DNA of 64,000 nt. Origin: Planctomycetota bacterium (GTDB lineage Bacteria; Planctomycetota; JACQVV01; JASMLP01). Of the stretch, positions 26,963 to 36,039 are shown in pieces (the first letter of the stretch is position 1; the number at the start of each line of letters is the position of its first letter). Made by a program: the position numbers and the translations under genes. The notes under the pieces were generated by a model. It was not told where the DNA came from and did not search any database. It saw only the letters and a program-made list of their open reading frames with translations. The stretch spans positions 1 through 64,000 of the forward strand of contig JASMLP010000188.1 in NCBI GenBank assembly GCA_030748635.1. Reading direction: 5' to 3'.

Positions 26963-27658
26963 TTAGTTGGCGAGGCTCGAGAGGTCGACCTTGCCGCTTG
27001 GCGATTGATCACTCAAAAAGCTGGTGAGATGTTCGAGTTCGAGTTCGACGGCCTTTTCATCCGCGCAGTACTCGGAGACCAAAGCGCGGATTTCCTCGGC
27101 ATATTGTTGTCGAGCGCGAGCCACGAAGTTGTTGACCTGGTGAACAGGAACTTTCAACTCTTCGGAAATCCGATTCTGGTTCCAGTGTCCCGCTTCTTCG
27201 GATCCGAAGTAGAACAGCCGAAAAGCCAGGTATCGTTCGGGCTGCTCTTTCTCTTTGTAAAAAGCTTTCACTCGACGTCGAGCCCGATGAACGAGTTCTC
27301 GGTACCATTCGGCCTCGAAAACCTTTTTGGGATCGGAAGCTTCTTCGTCGGCGTCGAACGATTCGAGGGTGGCGGCGGCGTCTATAATGTTTTTCTTCTT
27401 ACGCAAGGTGTCGTAGAGGAATTGTCGGGCAATGTGAAAAAGGAAGTTTCGGAAAGATCCTTTTTCCGGGTCCGCGCGGTCCGCGATGTTTTTCTGAATG
27501 AACCGGAGGAAGAGATCCTGGGTCAGGTCTTCGGCCGGGGCTCCTTTGGGGAGGCGGGATCGTAAAAAACGGTGAACTGGATCCCAATATCTCGACACGA
27601 GATAATCGGCGTCACCGCTTTGAATTTTTGTCCACTGGGTAGGTTCCATCTCCGGCAT
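26963..27658 (-). CDS. ECF-like RNA polymerase sigma factor
   Basis: 231 residues. Region 2: DADYLVSRYWDPVHRFLRSRL and APAEDLTQDLFLRFI; a region 4 helix-turn-helix lies around ISEELKVPVHQVNNFVARARQQ. The linker between the regions is longer than in typical ECF factors. ATG 27658 has GAGG eight bases upstream; ATG 27649 is an alternative and the longer start at 27802 would reach into fabG. No anti-sigma gene is adjacent. Convergent with the symporter gene, 10 bases apart. It resembles the kinase-linked factor at 17084 in overall organisation, but is a separate gene. Confidence 0.75.
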   Translation of the reverse strand: MPEMEPTQWTKIQSGDADYLVSRYWDPVHRFLRSRLPKGAPAEDLTQDLFLRFIQKNIADRADPEKGSFRNFLFHIARQFLYDTLRKKKNIIDAAATLESFDADEEASDPKKVFEAEWYRELVHRARRRVKAFYKEKEQPERYLAFRLFYFGSEEAGHWNQNRISEELKVPVHQVNNFVARARQQYAEEIRALVSEYCADEKAVELELEHLTSFLSDQSPSGKVDLSSLAN

Positions 27659-27685
27659 TGTAGCAACCTCGGAGAGGGGGCGACC

Positions 27686-27714
27686 TTGACCCGGTTCCGA
27701 GGATGGAACAGAAT
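27686..27714 (+). promoter_or_regulatory. Possible promoter of fabG
   Basis: TTGACC (27686-27691), 17-base spacer, CAGAAT (27709-27714), 40 bases before the fabG-like ATG. Confidence 0.45.
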
Positions 27715-27753
27715 CACACCGAAACACGGTTTCAAGTATTGGGAATCGGAAAC

Positions 27754-28503
27754 ATGAGCAACGAATTTGACCAAAAAGTAGCGTTAGTAACCGGAGGGAC
27801 ACGGGGGATCGGACGAGAGGTCGTTCTGGATCTGGCGCGTCACGGGTGTCGGGTCGCTTTTAATTATCGTTCCAGCGAAGAGGCGGCAAGCGCGTTGGCG
27901 GAGGAAGTGACGGCGCTCGGGTCCGAGGCTCGCTACTTTCAGGTTAATGTGGCTGATGGCGAGGCGGTTCGCGAGATGGTCGAAGAGGTGGTGAAGGACT
28001 TCGGGCAGATCCATTTCCTGGTCAATAATGCCGGGATTACCCGAGATAACTTGCTGGTTCGTATGAAGGAAGAAGAGTGGGCCGAAGTCATCGATGTGAA
28101 TCTGACCGGGGTGTATCACCTCTGTCGTCATGTCGTGGCGAAAATGATTCGCAAGAAGAGTGGGCGGATTGTCAATGTGGGGAGTGTCAGCGGGGTGCTG
28201 GGACAGAAGGGGCAGGTCAATTACTCCGCCGCGAAGGCCGGCCTCATCGGTCTGACCAAGGCTCTGGCCCGCGAGGTCGCGAGTCGCCGGATCAACGTCA
28301 ACTGTCTCGCCTTCGGATTTGTGGAAACGGAGATGGCTGGCGCGCTCGGGGAAGAGGCGCTTGCCGAGGCGCTCAAAGAGGTGCCGTTGGGGCGCATGGC
28401 AACCTCGGAGGAAGCGGCGGCCTGGATCCGTTATCTTCTTTCTGACGCGGCTTCCTATATGACCGGTCAGGTGGTGTGCGTCGACGGCGGCATGGCCATC
28501 TGA
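27754..28503 (+). CDS. fabG: 3-oxoacyl-[acyl-carrier-protein] reductase-like SDR (FabG)
   Basis: A 249-residue NADPH-dependent reductase, expected to reduce the beta-keto group in fatty acid synthesis or an analogous pathway. TGGTRGIGREV binds the cofactor; NNAGIT, the catalytic Ser in VGSVSGVLG and the YSAAKAG Tyr/Lys pair follow, with the FabG-like end GQVVCVDGGMAI. ATG 27754 aligns with the family start; an in-frame start at 27703 adds 17 residues. No acyl-carrier protein or other fab gene is adjacent, so the name rests on sequence type alone. Confidence 0.85.
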   Translation: MSNEFDQKVALVTGGTRGIGREVVLDLARHGCRVAFNYRSSEEAASALAEEVTALGSEARYFQVNVADGEAVREMVEEVVKDFGQIHFLVNNAGITRDNLLVRMKEEEWAEVIDVNLTGVYHLCRHVVAKMIRKKSGRIVNVGSVSGVLGQKGQVNYSAAKAGLIGLTKALAREVASRRINVNCLAFGFVETEMAGALGEEALAEALKEVPLGRMATSEEAAAWIRYLLSDAASYMTGQVVCVDGGMAI

Positions 28504-28516
28504 AATCGACGAGAGT

Positions 28517-28915
28517 CTAGCCGGTTTCGATTTCTGAGCGGTTGGGTTTTCGGAAGAAAATCCACCAGGCAAGCGCGCAGCACCCCGCTCCCAGGATGTC
28601 GGCCAACAGATCGGCCCACTCGGCGCTTCGGTGGGGAAGGGACATCTGGTGAATTTCGATGAAGAGGCCGTGGAGACTCGCGACCGTCAGGCTCGTGAAG
28701 GCCGCGAACGTGGTTCCCGAGGGGCCCAGGCGTCCGTGGCAGGCCCGGGCGATGCCCAGCGCCAACAGGGCATAAGCTCCAAAATGCATCACTTTGTCCA
28801 GGGGAAGGTCGGTCGTGGGTGGACTGGTGGGACGTGACGCGAGATGGACGATAAGCCCCATCCAGGTCAGGACTGGAAGGTCGAGAAAGAGGAATCGGAT
28901 CAGAAAAGTTTTCAT
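28517..28915 (-). CDS. VanZ-like membrane protein
   Basis: 132 residues, four hydrophobic segments, with DKVMHFGAYALLALGIARA matching the DKxxHF-x-Y motif of VanZ-like proteins and a second conserved patch around SLPHRSAEWADLLADILG. Function in most hosts is unknown; VanZ itself gives low-level teicoplanin resistance. Last gene of the minus-strand run that starts at ribH, 12 bases after the metalloprotease-like gene. Confidence 0.8.
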   Translation of the reverse strand: MKTFLIRFLFLDLPVLTWMGLIVHLASRPTSPPTTDLPLDKVMHFGAYALLALGIARACHGRLGPSGTTFAAFTSLTVASLHGLFIEIHQMSLPHRSAEWADLLADILGAGCCALAWWIFFRKPNRSEIETG

Positions 28916-28927
28916 GAATTCAGCGGG

Positions 28928-29758
28928 TCAGCGAGACTCCACTCCGAGGCGTCGTCGGCACTGTCGGCAATATCGGATGCCATCCGGCCAGGCGTCGCGC
29001 ACTTTAGACCAGATGGAATGGGTCGAGCCGGGCAGATACATGATGCAGTGAGCCTCGTGACGGTCTGGGTTTTTTTCGGCCGAGCCGTTGGCGATCCAGC
29101 GTCCCTGGATTCCGTCACGGACGTTGAAATCTCCGGGTGCGAGGAAGTGACCGAATTCGTGGACGATGGTGGAGACGAGGCCGTGTCGGACCCAGGAAGT
29201 CTGCCGATCGATCCAGCGTGACAGAGGATCGAGTCTTCGGAACCAGGAGTTGGGAAGCCTTTTCAGGCCGCGCTGCGCCAATTTATGTTGTGTCGAGGCG
29301 ACCATCACCCGTTCTGGGCGGGTGTTGATGACCGTATACCAGATCGGGTTTTCCGACTTGAGTTTCTGGGGGCGAAAGCGATTGAGTGCGTATCCGTAGT
29401 AACGTGCGGTATTCGAAAGAGGCGCAAAGACGACAACCAGATCGACATCACTCAGGCCGGTTTGGGGTTTGATGGACGACTCCAGGCTCTTCTGGATCGA
29501 TTGTCTTGAAACACGTTGAGGCGCTGTGAGTTGGAGGGTCTGAGGTAAGATCGTCCAGTGGATGCCGGGGAGTTCGCGGGCTACGAATTCACCCGCTTCG
29601 ACGACCACCTCGCGAGCCTCGTAGTTCGAGTCCCAGGAGAGGGTCACGACACCGATTTTCCAGTGAGACTGGACGGTGAGCGAGTCCTGCGCTGGGGCGG
29701 TTGCCGAGAGGAGCAGGGTGGTCAAAAGGCAGAGGTGGCGGATTCTCGGTGTATTCAT
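28928..29758 (-). CDS. Exported archaemetzincin-like zinc metalloprotease
   Basis: 276 residues with a signal peptide (CLLTTLLLSATAPAQ, cleavage near 23). The zinc site is HEFGH (200-204) followed six residues later by D210, giving HExxHxxAxxD, where the usual glycine is alanine and the third ligand may be aspartate. Downstream come CxM (C238, M240) and CxxC (C264, C267) with CRQCRRRL at the end, the extra-cysteine layout of archaemetzincins, though the spacing from Met to CxxC is longer (23 residues against about 17). Archaemetzincins are normally cytosolic. ATG 29758 has GGAG upstream; an in-frame start 19 codons earlier would bury the signal peptide. Confidence 0.7.
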   Translation of the reverse strand: MNTPRIRHLCLLTTLLLSATAPAQDSLTVQSHWKIGVVTLSWDSNYEAREVVVEAGEFVARELPGIHWTILPQTLQLTAPQRVSRQSIQKSLESSIKPQTGLSDVDLVVVFAPLSNTARYYGYALNRFRPQKLKSENPIWYTVINTRPERVMVASTQHKLAQRGLKRLPNSWFRRLDPLSRWIDRQTSWVRHGLVSTIVHEFGHFLAPGDFNVRDGIQGRWIANGSAEKNPDRHEAHCIMYLPGSTHSIWSKVRDAWPDGIRYCRQCRRRLGVESR

Positions 29759-29824
29759 GTGTAACTCCAAATCGAGGATTCTGATGAGGATCTCCTTGGG
29801 GGATGCGGAGTGCAAGTCTGAAGC

Positions 29825-31654
29825 TCAGGGGGATTCGGGGAGGAGCTTTCGGAGTCGCGGATGATTTCGGTAGCGGGAGAGAACCGACTTGGGGGATTTT
29901 TTGTAATGCCGAAGAACGAGGTCCGGATCGCTTCGAGCAGCTCGGATCAAAGTTTCGAGTGCGATTTCTGGTCGTCTCTCGCGTTCGTGGCAGTAGGCGA
30001 GATAGAGTACTCCTTGGGTGTGTTCCGGAGTCTGGTCGGTGAGGATCTGGAGCGACTGCGTGGCGCGGGGCCAGTCGTTTCGGTTCATGGCCAGCAGAGC
30101 CAGATTGAAGTGAGCGCTCGCCAGGGTGGGGTTGATGCGAACAGACTCTTCGAACGCTTTTCGCGCGAGTTCAGGATTCTGGGCGCGTATTTCGATCAGT
30201 CCCAGAGTGTTCCAGCTGGCCGCTCGAAGAGGGTCGATCGCGAGGCAACGTTGCAGGTCACGGCGCGCGGCATCGAAGTGGCCGGCAGCGAAAGCGTCCC
30301 GGGCTTTTATCTCGAGGGCGTCGGGGCGGTTGCTGATCGGGCCTCCGGGTCGGTTCACCCAGGGTATCGAGAGAAGCATCAGGAGGAGAAGGGAGAGGCC
30401 TGGGACTCGGTCTCGAGAACGTCCCTCCGGAGAGCGCCCTCCGGGCAGCAAGGTGCCCAGGGCGAGAACGAGGAGGGCGGCGGCAGCGGGCACATCGAGA
30501 AGTTTCAAGAACAGGGTGGCGCTCAGGCCGGCGACACAGCATCCCAGCCACTCCGGAGGTGCGCCCCGGCAGGCGCCTCGAAGAACGCCGAGAAGGAGAA
30601 CCAGACTCAGGAGGCAGCCCGGAATTCCGACCTCCGCGAGTACGAGAAGAGGCAGGTTGTGGGGATCCTCGACCCGGGTCGATCGGTAGGGAAAAGGACC
30701 CAACCGAGAAAGTAGAGCTTCCTCGTCGTGTCGATAGGAAGGAAAAACCCTTTCGAAGTGTCCGGCTCCAACTCCCAGGACCGGGTGATCAGCGACCATG
30801 GAAAGGGTGCCTTTCCAGACAAGAAGTCGGACCCGGGCCGTCGGGCGGTTCGGATCGAGTTGACCGGAGAGAAATTCGTGAACTGGGGGAGCGCAGAGAA
30901 GGAGAATCATGAAGCCGAGGAGAGCCGGTATACCGATTTTTCGTCCGCGGGGATGGCGCCAGAGAGCGATTCCGGACACGATCCAAATCCCTGCGGCCGC
31001 TCCCACCCACGCCCCCTTGCTACCGGCCGCGACCAGACCCCAGCTGAGCCCGATCAGCGCGAAACTCCGGAGAATGAATTCCGCGAATATCCAGGCCGAT
31101 CCGGCCCGGGAAAGGAGGCGTCCCGGAGCCAGAATGAGCGGGAGGCAGAGGGCGCAAAAGAGGCCGGCGTGATTGGTATTGCCTAGCGGCAAGGCATGAG
31201 TCGGGTCGAGACCGATCCAGAAGCCGGTGAGACCTCCCAGGACGACCAGTCCCATCGTGGTCCGGGAACGGACGAGAGGATGACTGGCCAGAAACGATCC
31301 GGCCAAAAGCAAGACGGCCAACGGAGTGAGGGTGGCGGCTCGAGTCAGAGCGATCGGAGGATGGTGGCTCCAGAGACCGCTTAGCGCGGGGAGACCGGCG
31401 AAAAGCAGGACGCCACAAATCCTGGAGATGGAAATCGGATGGCGCGGTGTCCTCGGGAGACAGATCCAGAGGGCCAGGGGGAAGGTGGCGATCCAGAAGC
31501 TTAGCCACTTCAGTTCGAGGTCGTCGCTCTTCCTCTGGTGTAGCAGAGCGGGAAGAGCAATCGAAGCGACGAGACATGCGGGAAGAAACCATCCCGTTCC
31601 GGGAGCGGTTTCGGTCGGGTTCCGCTCAGGCGACGTCTTGTCCAAAGATCGCAT
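29825..31654 (-). CDS. O-antigen ligase/polymerase-like membrane protein with TPR tail
   Basis: 609 residues with about eleven hydrophobic segments up to residue 430. The Wzy_C-type motif is visible as VLGVGAGHFERVFPSYR and EDPHNLPLLVLAEVGIPG, the pattern of O-antigen ligases and related glycan polymerases. From about 450 to the end come TPR repeats (ASWNTLGLIEIRAQNPELARKAF, SAHFNLALLAMNRNDWPRA). Expected role: joining or polymerising a lipid-linked glycan in the periplasm. The proposed ATG at 31654 overlaps the ftsY end by 29 bases and has no clear Shine-Dalgarno; the start is uncertain. Confidence 0.8.
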   Translation of the reverse strand: MRSLDKTSPERNPTETAPGTGWFLPACLVASIALPALLHQRKSDDLELKWLSFWIATFPLALWICLPRTPRHPISISRICGVLLFAGLPALSGLWSHHPPIALTRAATLTPLAVLLLAGSFLASHPLVRSRTTMGLVVLGGLTGFWIGLDPTHALPLGNTNHAGLFCALCLPLILAPGRLLSRAGSAWIFAEFILRSFALIGLSWGLVAAGSKGAWVGAAAGIWIVSGIALWRHPRGRKIGIPALLGFMILLLCAPPVHEFLSGQLDPNRPTARVRLLVWKGTLSMVADHPVLGVGAGHFERVFPSYRHDEEALLSRLGPFPYRSTRVEDPHNLPLLVLAEVGIPGCLLSLVLLLGVLRGACRGAPPEWLGCCVAGLSATLFLKLLDVPAAAALLVLALGTLLPGGRSPEGRSRDRVPGLSLLLLMLLSIPWVNRPGGPISNRPDALEIKARDAFAAGHFDAARRDLQRCLAIDPLRAASWNTLGLIEIRAQNPELARKAFEESVRINPTLASAHFNLALLAMNRNDWPRATQSLQILTDQTPEHTQGVLYLAYCHERERRPEIALETLIRAARSDPDLVLRHYKKSPKSVLSRYRNHPRLRKLLPESP

Positions 31655-32558
31655 GGACAAAATCGTCGGGAGAAAAGGGCTGAATGTCTTCGTAACTTTC
31701 TCCGAGGCCGATGAATTTGACCGGGATTTCAAACTGTCGGTTGATGCTGATCACAACCCCGCCCTTGGCGGTTCCATCGAGCTTGGAGAGGAAAAGACCG
31801 GAGAGCGGAACGGACTGATGAAAGAGGTCGACCTGGGCCAGGGCGTTTTGCCCGGTCGTGGCGTCGAGTACGAGAAGCGTTTCGTGAGGAGCTCCTTCGA
31901 TCTGCTTGGCCAGGACACGACGTATTTTTTCGAGTTCCTTCATCAGGCCGGTTTGGGTGTGGAGTCGGCCGGCGGTGTCGACGATCATGACTTCGCTGCC
32001 ACGGGCCTTGGCCGCTGCGCAGGCGTCGTAGGCGACAGCGCCCGGGTCGGCCCCCGACTTGTGCTTCACGATATCGCAACCGATTCTCTGGGCCCAGACA
32101 TCGAGTTGTTCCACGGCTGCGGCACGGAACGTGTCGCTGGCCGCGAGAAGTACCTTGCGGTTTTCTACCCGGTGAAAGTGGTAGGCAAGCTTGGCGATAG
32201 AGGTGGTCTTGCCACACCCATTGACTCCGCAGACAAGGATTACCGTGGGGCCGCTGGGAGCTGTGATCAGTTCGTTCCCGCCGCGACGGAGGTGCTGTTC
32301 GAGGTAGTTGCTGATATACCCCAAAAACGCTTTGGGATCCTCAATCTCCCGATCCATATAGGCTTCTCGAAGGTGTTCGAGGAGTTCCTGGGTGGTCTGG
32401 ACCCCCATATCGGCGGTGATCATCGCTTCTTCAAGCTCTTCGAGAAAGCTTTCATCGACTCGCCTCCCGATCCGGACCAGGGCTTTGAGGCCGGAAGCAA
32501 AAGCGTCACGGGTTTTCTTGAGTCCTTGTTTGAGGCGACTGAAAACACGTTGAAACAC
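31626..32558 (-). CDS. ftsY: Signal recognition particle receptor FtsY
   Basis: 310 residues: SRP GTPase with N-domain helices, G1 GVNGCGKTTSIAKLA, DTFRAAAVEQL, DTAGRLHTQTGLM, and LSKLDGTAKGG. FtsY docks SRP-bound ribosomes at the inner membrane. The acidic A domain found in E. coli is absent, as in many bacteria. GTG at 32558 is chosen: GGAG is eight bases upstream (overlapping the nusB stop) and the N domain starts right there; the longer ATG frame would overlap nusB. Third gene of the ribH-nusB-ftsY run. Confidence 0.95.
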   Translation of the reverse strand: MFQRVFSRLKQGLKKTRDAFASGLKALVRIGRRVDESFLEELEEAMITADMGVQTTQELLEHLREAYMDREIEDPKAFLGYISNYLEQHLRRGGNELITAPSGPTVILVCGVNGCGKTTSIAKLAYHFHRVENRKVLLAASDTFRAAAVEQLDVWAQRIGCDIVKHKSGADPGAVAYDACAAAKARGSEVMIVDTAGRLHTQTGLMKELEKIRRVLAKQIEGAPHETLLVLDATTGQNALAQVDLFHQSVPLSGLFLSKLDGTAKGGVVISINRQFEIPVKFIGLGESYEDIQPFSPDDFVHAIFGQDVA

Positions 32559-32562
32559 GGGG

Positions 32563-32994
32563 TTACTCCGTTTCTGGGTTCGGTTCGGTTCCGTTCTTGT
32601 CCCGGACGATGCGATCGAGGATGCCGTTGATGAAGGCGCCTGATTGTTGGGTGGAGTACTCCTTGCCCAGATCGATAGCCTCGTTGATCGAGACCTTGGT
32701 CGGTATGTCATCGCGTTGCAGAATCTCGTGAGTGGCGATCCGGAGCACATTGCGATCGATAATGGCCATGCGGTGGAGATCCCAGTTTTGCGCGGTTTTT
32801 ACGATCTGGTCATCGATCTCCTTGCGGTGTTCGATCACTCCCTGGATCAAGGAGAGCGCGAACTGATTCACTTCCGGATCATCGCTCGATTTCGAGATGA
32901 AGGTGTCCATCTCGTCGAGGACTTCTCCAGCCCGAATGTCCATCTGGTAGAGGAACTGAAGGGCGATGTGTCGGGCTTGAGTTCGTTTACGCAT
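32563..32994 (-). CDS. nusB: Transcription antitermination factor NusB
   Basis: 143 residues, all-helical. ARHIALQFLYQMD at the start and DRNVLRIATHEIL, VSINEAIDLGKEY and FINGILDRIV in the second half are the family hallmarks. NusB with NusE binds boxA of rRNA leaders. It lies nine bases after ribH, the common ribH-nusB pairing, and four bases before ftsY. Confidence 0.96.
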   Translation of the reverse strand: MRKRTQARHIALQFLYQMDIRAGEVLDEMDTFISKSSDDPEVNQFALSLIQGVIEHRKEIDDQIVKTAQNWDLHRMAIIDRNVLRIATHEILQRDDIPTKVSINEAIDLGKEYSTQQSGAFINGILDRIVRDKNGTEPNPETE

Positions 32995-33003
32995 GGGAAT
33001 CGT

Positions 33004-33474
33004 TCAGGAGTTGATCCGGGAGATCAGGTCGACCATTTCGAGTACCGTCTGGGCCGCCTCCGTACCTTTGTTACCCTTGGAGCCTCCGCAACGATCGAGA
33101 GCTTGTTGACCGGTTTCGGTGGTCAGAATTCCGAAACCGACCGGAATACCGACTTCGACCGAAATCTGTTCTAGCGAATGGGCGACTGCGCTGGAGAGAT
33201 AATCGAAATGGGGGGTCTCTCCTCGGATCAAGGCTCCGAGGCAAATAATGCCGGCGTAGCGTCCGGTTCGGGCCAGGGTCTGGGTGGCAACCGGAATTTC
33301 AAAGGCTCCAGGAACGTGGGCGACGAGAATATCCTCGGAGTCGACACCTTGGCGTGTCAACTCTTCCACTGCACCGACTTGCAGAGCCTGGGTAACCGGT
33401 TCGTTGAACCGGCTGACCACGACGGCGAAACGCTGGCCAGCGCCGTTGGGATTACCTTGAATTTCACAGACCAT
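33004..33474 (-). CDS. ribH: 6,7-dimethyl-8-ribityllumazine synthase
   Basis: 156 residues. It condenses 5-amino-6-ribitylaminouracil with 3,4-dihydroxy-2-butanone 4-phosphate in riboflavin synthesis. Substrate-binding segments VVVSRFNEPV, VPGAFEIPVA, GALIRGETPHFDYLS (with catalytic histidine) and VGFGILTTE are intact. No other rib gene is in the window. First gene of the operon controlled by the promoter at 33517-33546. Confidence 0.97.
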   Translation of the reverse strand: MVCEIQGNPNGAGQRFAVVVSRFNEPVTQALQVGAVEELTRQGVDSEDILVAHVPGAFEIPVATQTLARTGRYAGIICLGALIRGETPHFDYLSSAVAHSLEQISVEVGIPVGFGILTTETGQQALDRCGGSKGNKGTEAAQTVLEMVDLISRINS

Positions 33475-33516
33475 GGAGAAGCCTCACCTAGAGGTTGTCC
33501 CCGTAACGGGGCCCGG

Positions 33517-33546
33517 ATCATACGGATACCCAGGAATCGGTGTCAA
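33517..33546 (-). promoter_or_regulatory. Strong sigma-70 promoter of the ribH-nusB-ftsY operon
   Basis: TTGACA (33546-33541), 18-base spacer, TATGAT (33522-33517). The leader contains the hairpin CCCCG-TTA-CGGGG just after the start site, and the ribH ATG follows about 42 bases from the -10 box. It is one of the best consensus matches in the window. Confidence 0.8.
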
Positions 33547-33581
33547 GAGAGGCGCCCTGAGAGGAACCGATTTGATTCGAC

Positions 33582-35999
33582 TCAGGCGGTGACCAGATTG
33601 ATCAACTTGTCGGGGATGTAGATGACTTTCACGATCTTCTGATCGCCGAGGGCGTTCGACACCTTGGGGTCTTCCAGGGCGGCGGCCTGGACTGTCGCTT
33701 CATCGCATCCGGCGGCCAGACGCACGGTGGTCTTGAGTTTCCCTCGAATCTGGACGGCCACGACCACTTCGTCTTCGGCGATCCATTTCGGGTCGTGGAT
33801 CGGCCACCCTCCGTCCATGACCGAGCCTTGGTGACCGAGTTGTTCCCAGACCTCTTCGCAAAAATGGGGAGCGAGAGGGGCGAGAAGTTGGATGAAGGTC
33901 GTGAGCGCTTCGGGGTGTCGGCAATCGGCTTCCCGTAGCGCGTTGGAGAGTTCCATCAGGGCCGCGATCGCGGTGTTGTAATTGAGGGATTCGTAGTCGG
34001 TGTCGACCTTCAGAATGGTTTTGTGGATGGTGCGACGTGCGGGGTCGGGATAGTGGTCGTTGGTTCCCTGAGAAACGTGCCGCCAGAAGCGGTCCAGGAA
34101 ACGACGGATTCCGACGATACCTTTCTCGGAAAAATCTCCACCTTGAGTGTAGGGGCCGAGAAACATGAGGTACATGCGAAACGTGTCGGAACCGTAGTGA
34201 TCGATGAATTCGTCGGGGTTGACGACGTTTCCCTTGCTCTTGGACATTTTGCCGCCCTCGCGGGTGATGATGCCGTGAGCTCGGAATCGGAGGGTCGGTT
34301 CTTCCTGGGGAACAAGCCCCATATCGTGAAGCGCCATGGTGATGAATCGGAAGTAGAGCAGGTGGCCGAGTGAGTGCTCACGACCACCGATGTACATCGA
34401 AACCGGGAGCCAGCGCTGGGTGATTTCGGGATGCAGGGCGATTTCGTCTTGCCCGACCGAGGGGTATCGGAGTTGATACCAGGCGCTATCGAGGAAGTTG
34501 TCGCTGACCTCGGTATCCCGCAATGCGGGCTGATCGCACTGGGGACAGGTTGTTCGTACCCAATCTTCGCACCGAGCCAGCGGGCTGCGGTCCGTTCCGT
34601 CGGGCTGGTAGTCGTCGGTTTCGGGGAGCAGGATCGGTAGATCGTTTTCGGGCACCGGGACGATGCCGCAGGCATCACAGTGGACAAAGGGGATGGGAGG
34701 GCCCCAGTAACGCTGCCGACTGATGCACCAGTCTCGGAGTTTGTACTGGACGGTCGCGCGTCCCAGATTCTCGGTTTCTAACCAGTCGATGATGGCTTGA
34801 CGGGCATCCTGGCTGGACAATCCGTCGAATCGTCCCGAATTCATCATGATGCCTTCGCCGGGATAGGCGGCTTCGGGAGGAGTGGTGTTTTCCTCGTCGG
34901 TGATGACCCGGCAGATCGGAAGGTCGAAGGTGGATGCGAATTCGAAATCTCTTTCATCGTGGGCCGGAACGGCCATGATCGCGCCGGTTCCGTAATCGGT
35001 CAGCACGTAGTCGGCGATCCAGATGGGGATGGGTGATCCGGTGGCCGGATTCAGGCACTGTCCGCCGGTGTAGACGCCGGTTTTTTCTTTGATGAGTTCG
35101 GCTCGCTCGAAACGCGACTTGCGGGCGGTTCGGGTACGGTAGGCTTCGACCTCCGCGCGCTGTGAATCGGTGGTGAGGGTATCCACCAGGGAGTGTTCCG
35201 GAGCGAGAACCATGTAGGTGGCGCCGAACAAGGTATCGGGGCGGGTGGTATAGACGCGAAGGGTGTGTTCGGAGTTCACCACAGAGAATTCGATGTGAGC
35301 CCCCTGAGAACGTCCGATCTTGTCTTTCTGGGCCCGAAGGACCCGATCGTCCCAGTCGAGGGTTTCCAGGTTGTCCAGCAGGCGCTGCGCATAGTCGGTG
35401 ATCCGACAGAACCACTGCTCCAGGTCTTGCTGAACGATTTCGGTTCCACACCGTTCACACTGACCCTCTTCGACTTGACTGTCGGCCAGAACACATTTGC
35501 ACAGTCCGGGACACCAGTTGACCGGGGCTTTGGAGCGATAAAGTAGACCCTTCTCGTGAAGTTTGAGCATGATCCACTGGGTCCACTGATAGTAAGCGGG
35601 ATCGGTGGTGTTGAGTTCTCGGCTCCAGTCGAACATGGCGCCGAGGCGTTTGAGTTGATTTTCTCGGAAGTTGACGACATTCGCGGCGGTCAAGTCTTTG
35701 GGATGTTTGCCGACCTTGAAGGCGAAGTTTTCACTGTGGATTCCGAAGGCATCAAACCCCATCGGCTCAAAGACGTCATGACCCTTGAGGCGCATATGAC
35801 GGCCATGGATGTCGCTCCCGGTAAACGCAAAGCAGTTTCCTACGTGGAGTCCCTCGGCGGAGGGGTAGGGAAACATCATGAGGTTGTAATAGGGGTTTTT
35901 TGCGTTCTTCAGGTCGATCCGGTAGTCGCCCCGTTCTTCCCAGATCCTCTGCCATCTGGTTTCGATGGTCCGGTGGTCGTAGGTGGACGTGGCGCTCAT
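33582..35999 (-). CDS. leuS: Leucyl-tRNA synthetase
   Basis: 805 residues of a class I synthetase. The HIGH motif appears as HVGN in PSAEGLHVGNCF, the editing domain lies about 220-400 (TRPDTLFGATYMVLAPEH; DYGTGAIMAVPAHDERD), and KMSKS is in GGKMSKSKGNVVNP. Zinc-ribbon cysteines CxxC pairs occur near 180-200 and again in the region before KMSKS. The ATG at 35999 aligns with the family; an in-frame ATG at 36068 adds 23 residues. Expressed separately from ribH, with 107 bases and a promoter between them. Confidence 0.97.
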   Translation of the reverse strand: MSATSTYDHRTIETRWQRIWEERGDYRIDLKNAKNPYYNLMMFPYPSAEGLHVGNCFAFTGSDIHGRHMRLKGHDVFEPMGFDAFGIHSENFAFKVGKHPKDLTAANVVNFRENQLKRLGAMFDWSRELNTTDPAYYQWTQWIMLKLHEKGLLYRSKAPVNWCPGLCKCVLADSQVEEGQCERCGTEIVQQDLEQWFCRITDYAQRLLDNLETLDWDDRVLRAQKDKIGRSQGAHIEFSVVNSEHTLRVYTTRPDTLFGATYMVLAPEHSLVDTLTTDSQRAEVEAYRTRTARKSRFERAELIKEKTGVYTGGQCLNPATGSPIPIWIADYVLTDYGTGAIMAVPAHDERDFEFASTFDLPICRVITDEENTTPPEAAYPGEGIMMNSGRFDGLSSQDARQAIIDWLETENLGRATVQYKLRDWCISRQRYWGPPIPFVHCDACGIVPVPENDLPILLPETDDYQPDGTDRSPLARCEDWVRTTCPQCDQPALRDTEVSDNFLDSAWYQLRYPSVGQDEIALHPEITQRWLPVSMYIGGREHSLGHLLYFRFITMALHDMGLVPQEEPTLRFRAHGIITREGGKMSKSKGNVVNPDEFIDHYGSDTFRMYLMFLGPYTQGGDFSEKGIVGIRRFLDRFWRHVSQGTNDHYPDPARRTIHKTILKVDTDYESLNYNTAIAALMELSNALREADCRHPEALTTFIQLLAPLAPHFCEEVWEQLGHQGSVMDGGWPIHDPKWIAEDEVVVAVQIRGKLKTTVRLAAGCDEATVQAAALEDPKVSNALGDQKIVKVIYIPDKLINLVTA

Positions 36000-36039
36000 G
36001 ATGACTTTCTCCAGGCTTGGGATGGGGACGAAACGCGAT

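Noticed and set aside
28502-28534. Inverted repeat GAAATCGA...TCGATTTC between fabG and the VanZ-like gene
   Set aside because: Loop of about 17 bases, no T run; too weak to call a terminator.
31326-32630. 434-codon open frame on the plus strand
   Set aside because: It is antisense to ftsY and the O-antigen ligase gene, has no recognisable domain, and its composition is that of a shadow frame in a high-GC gene.
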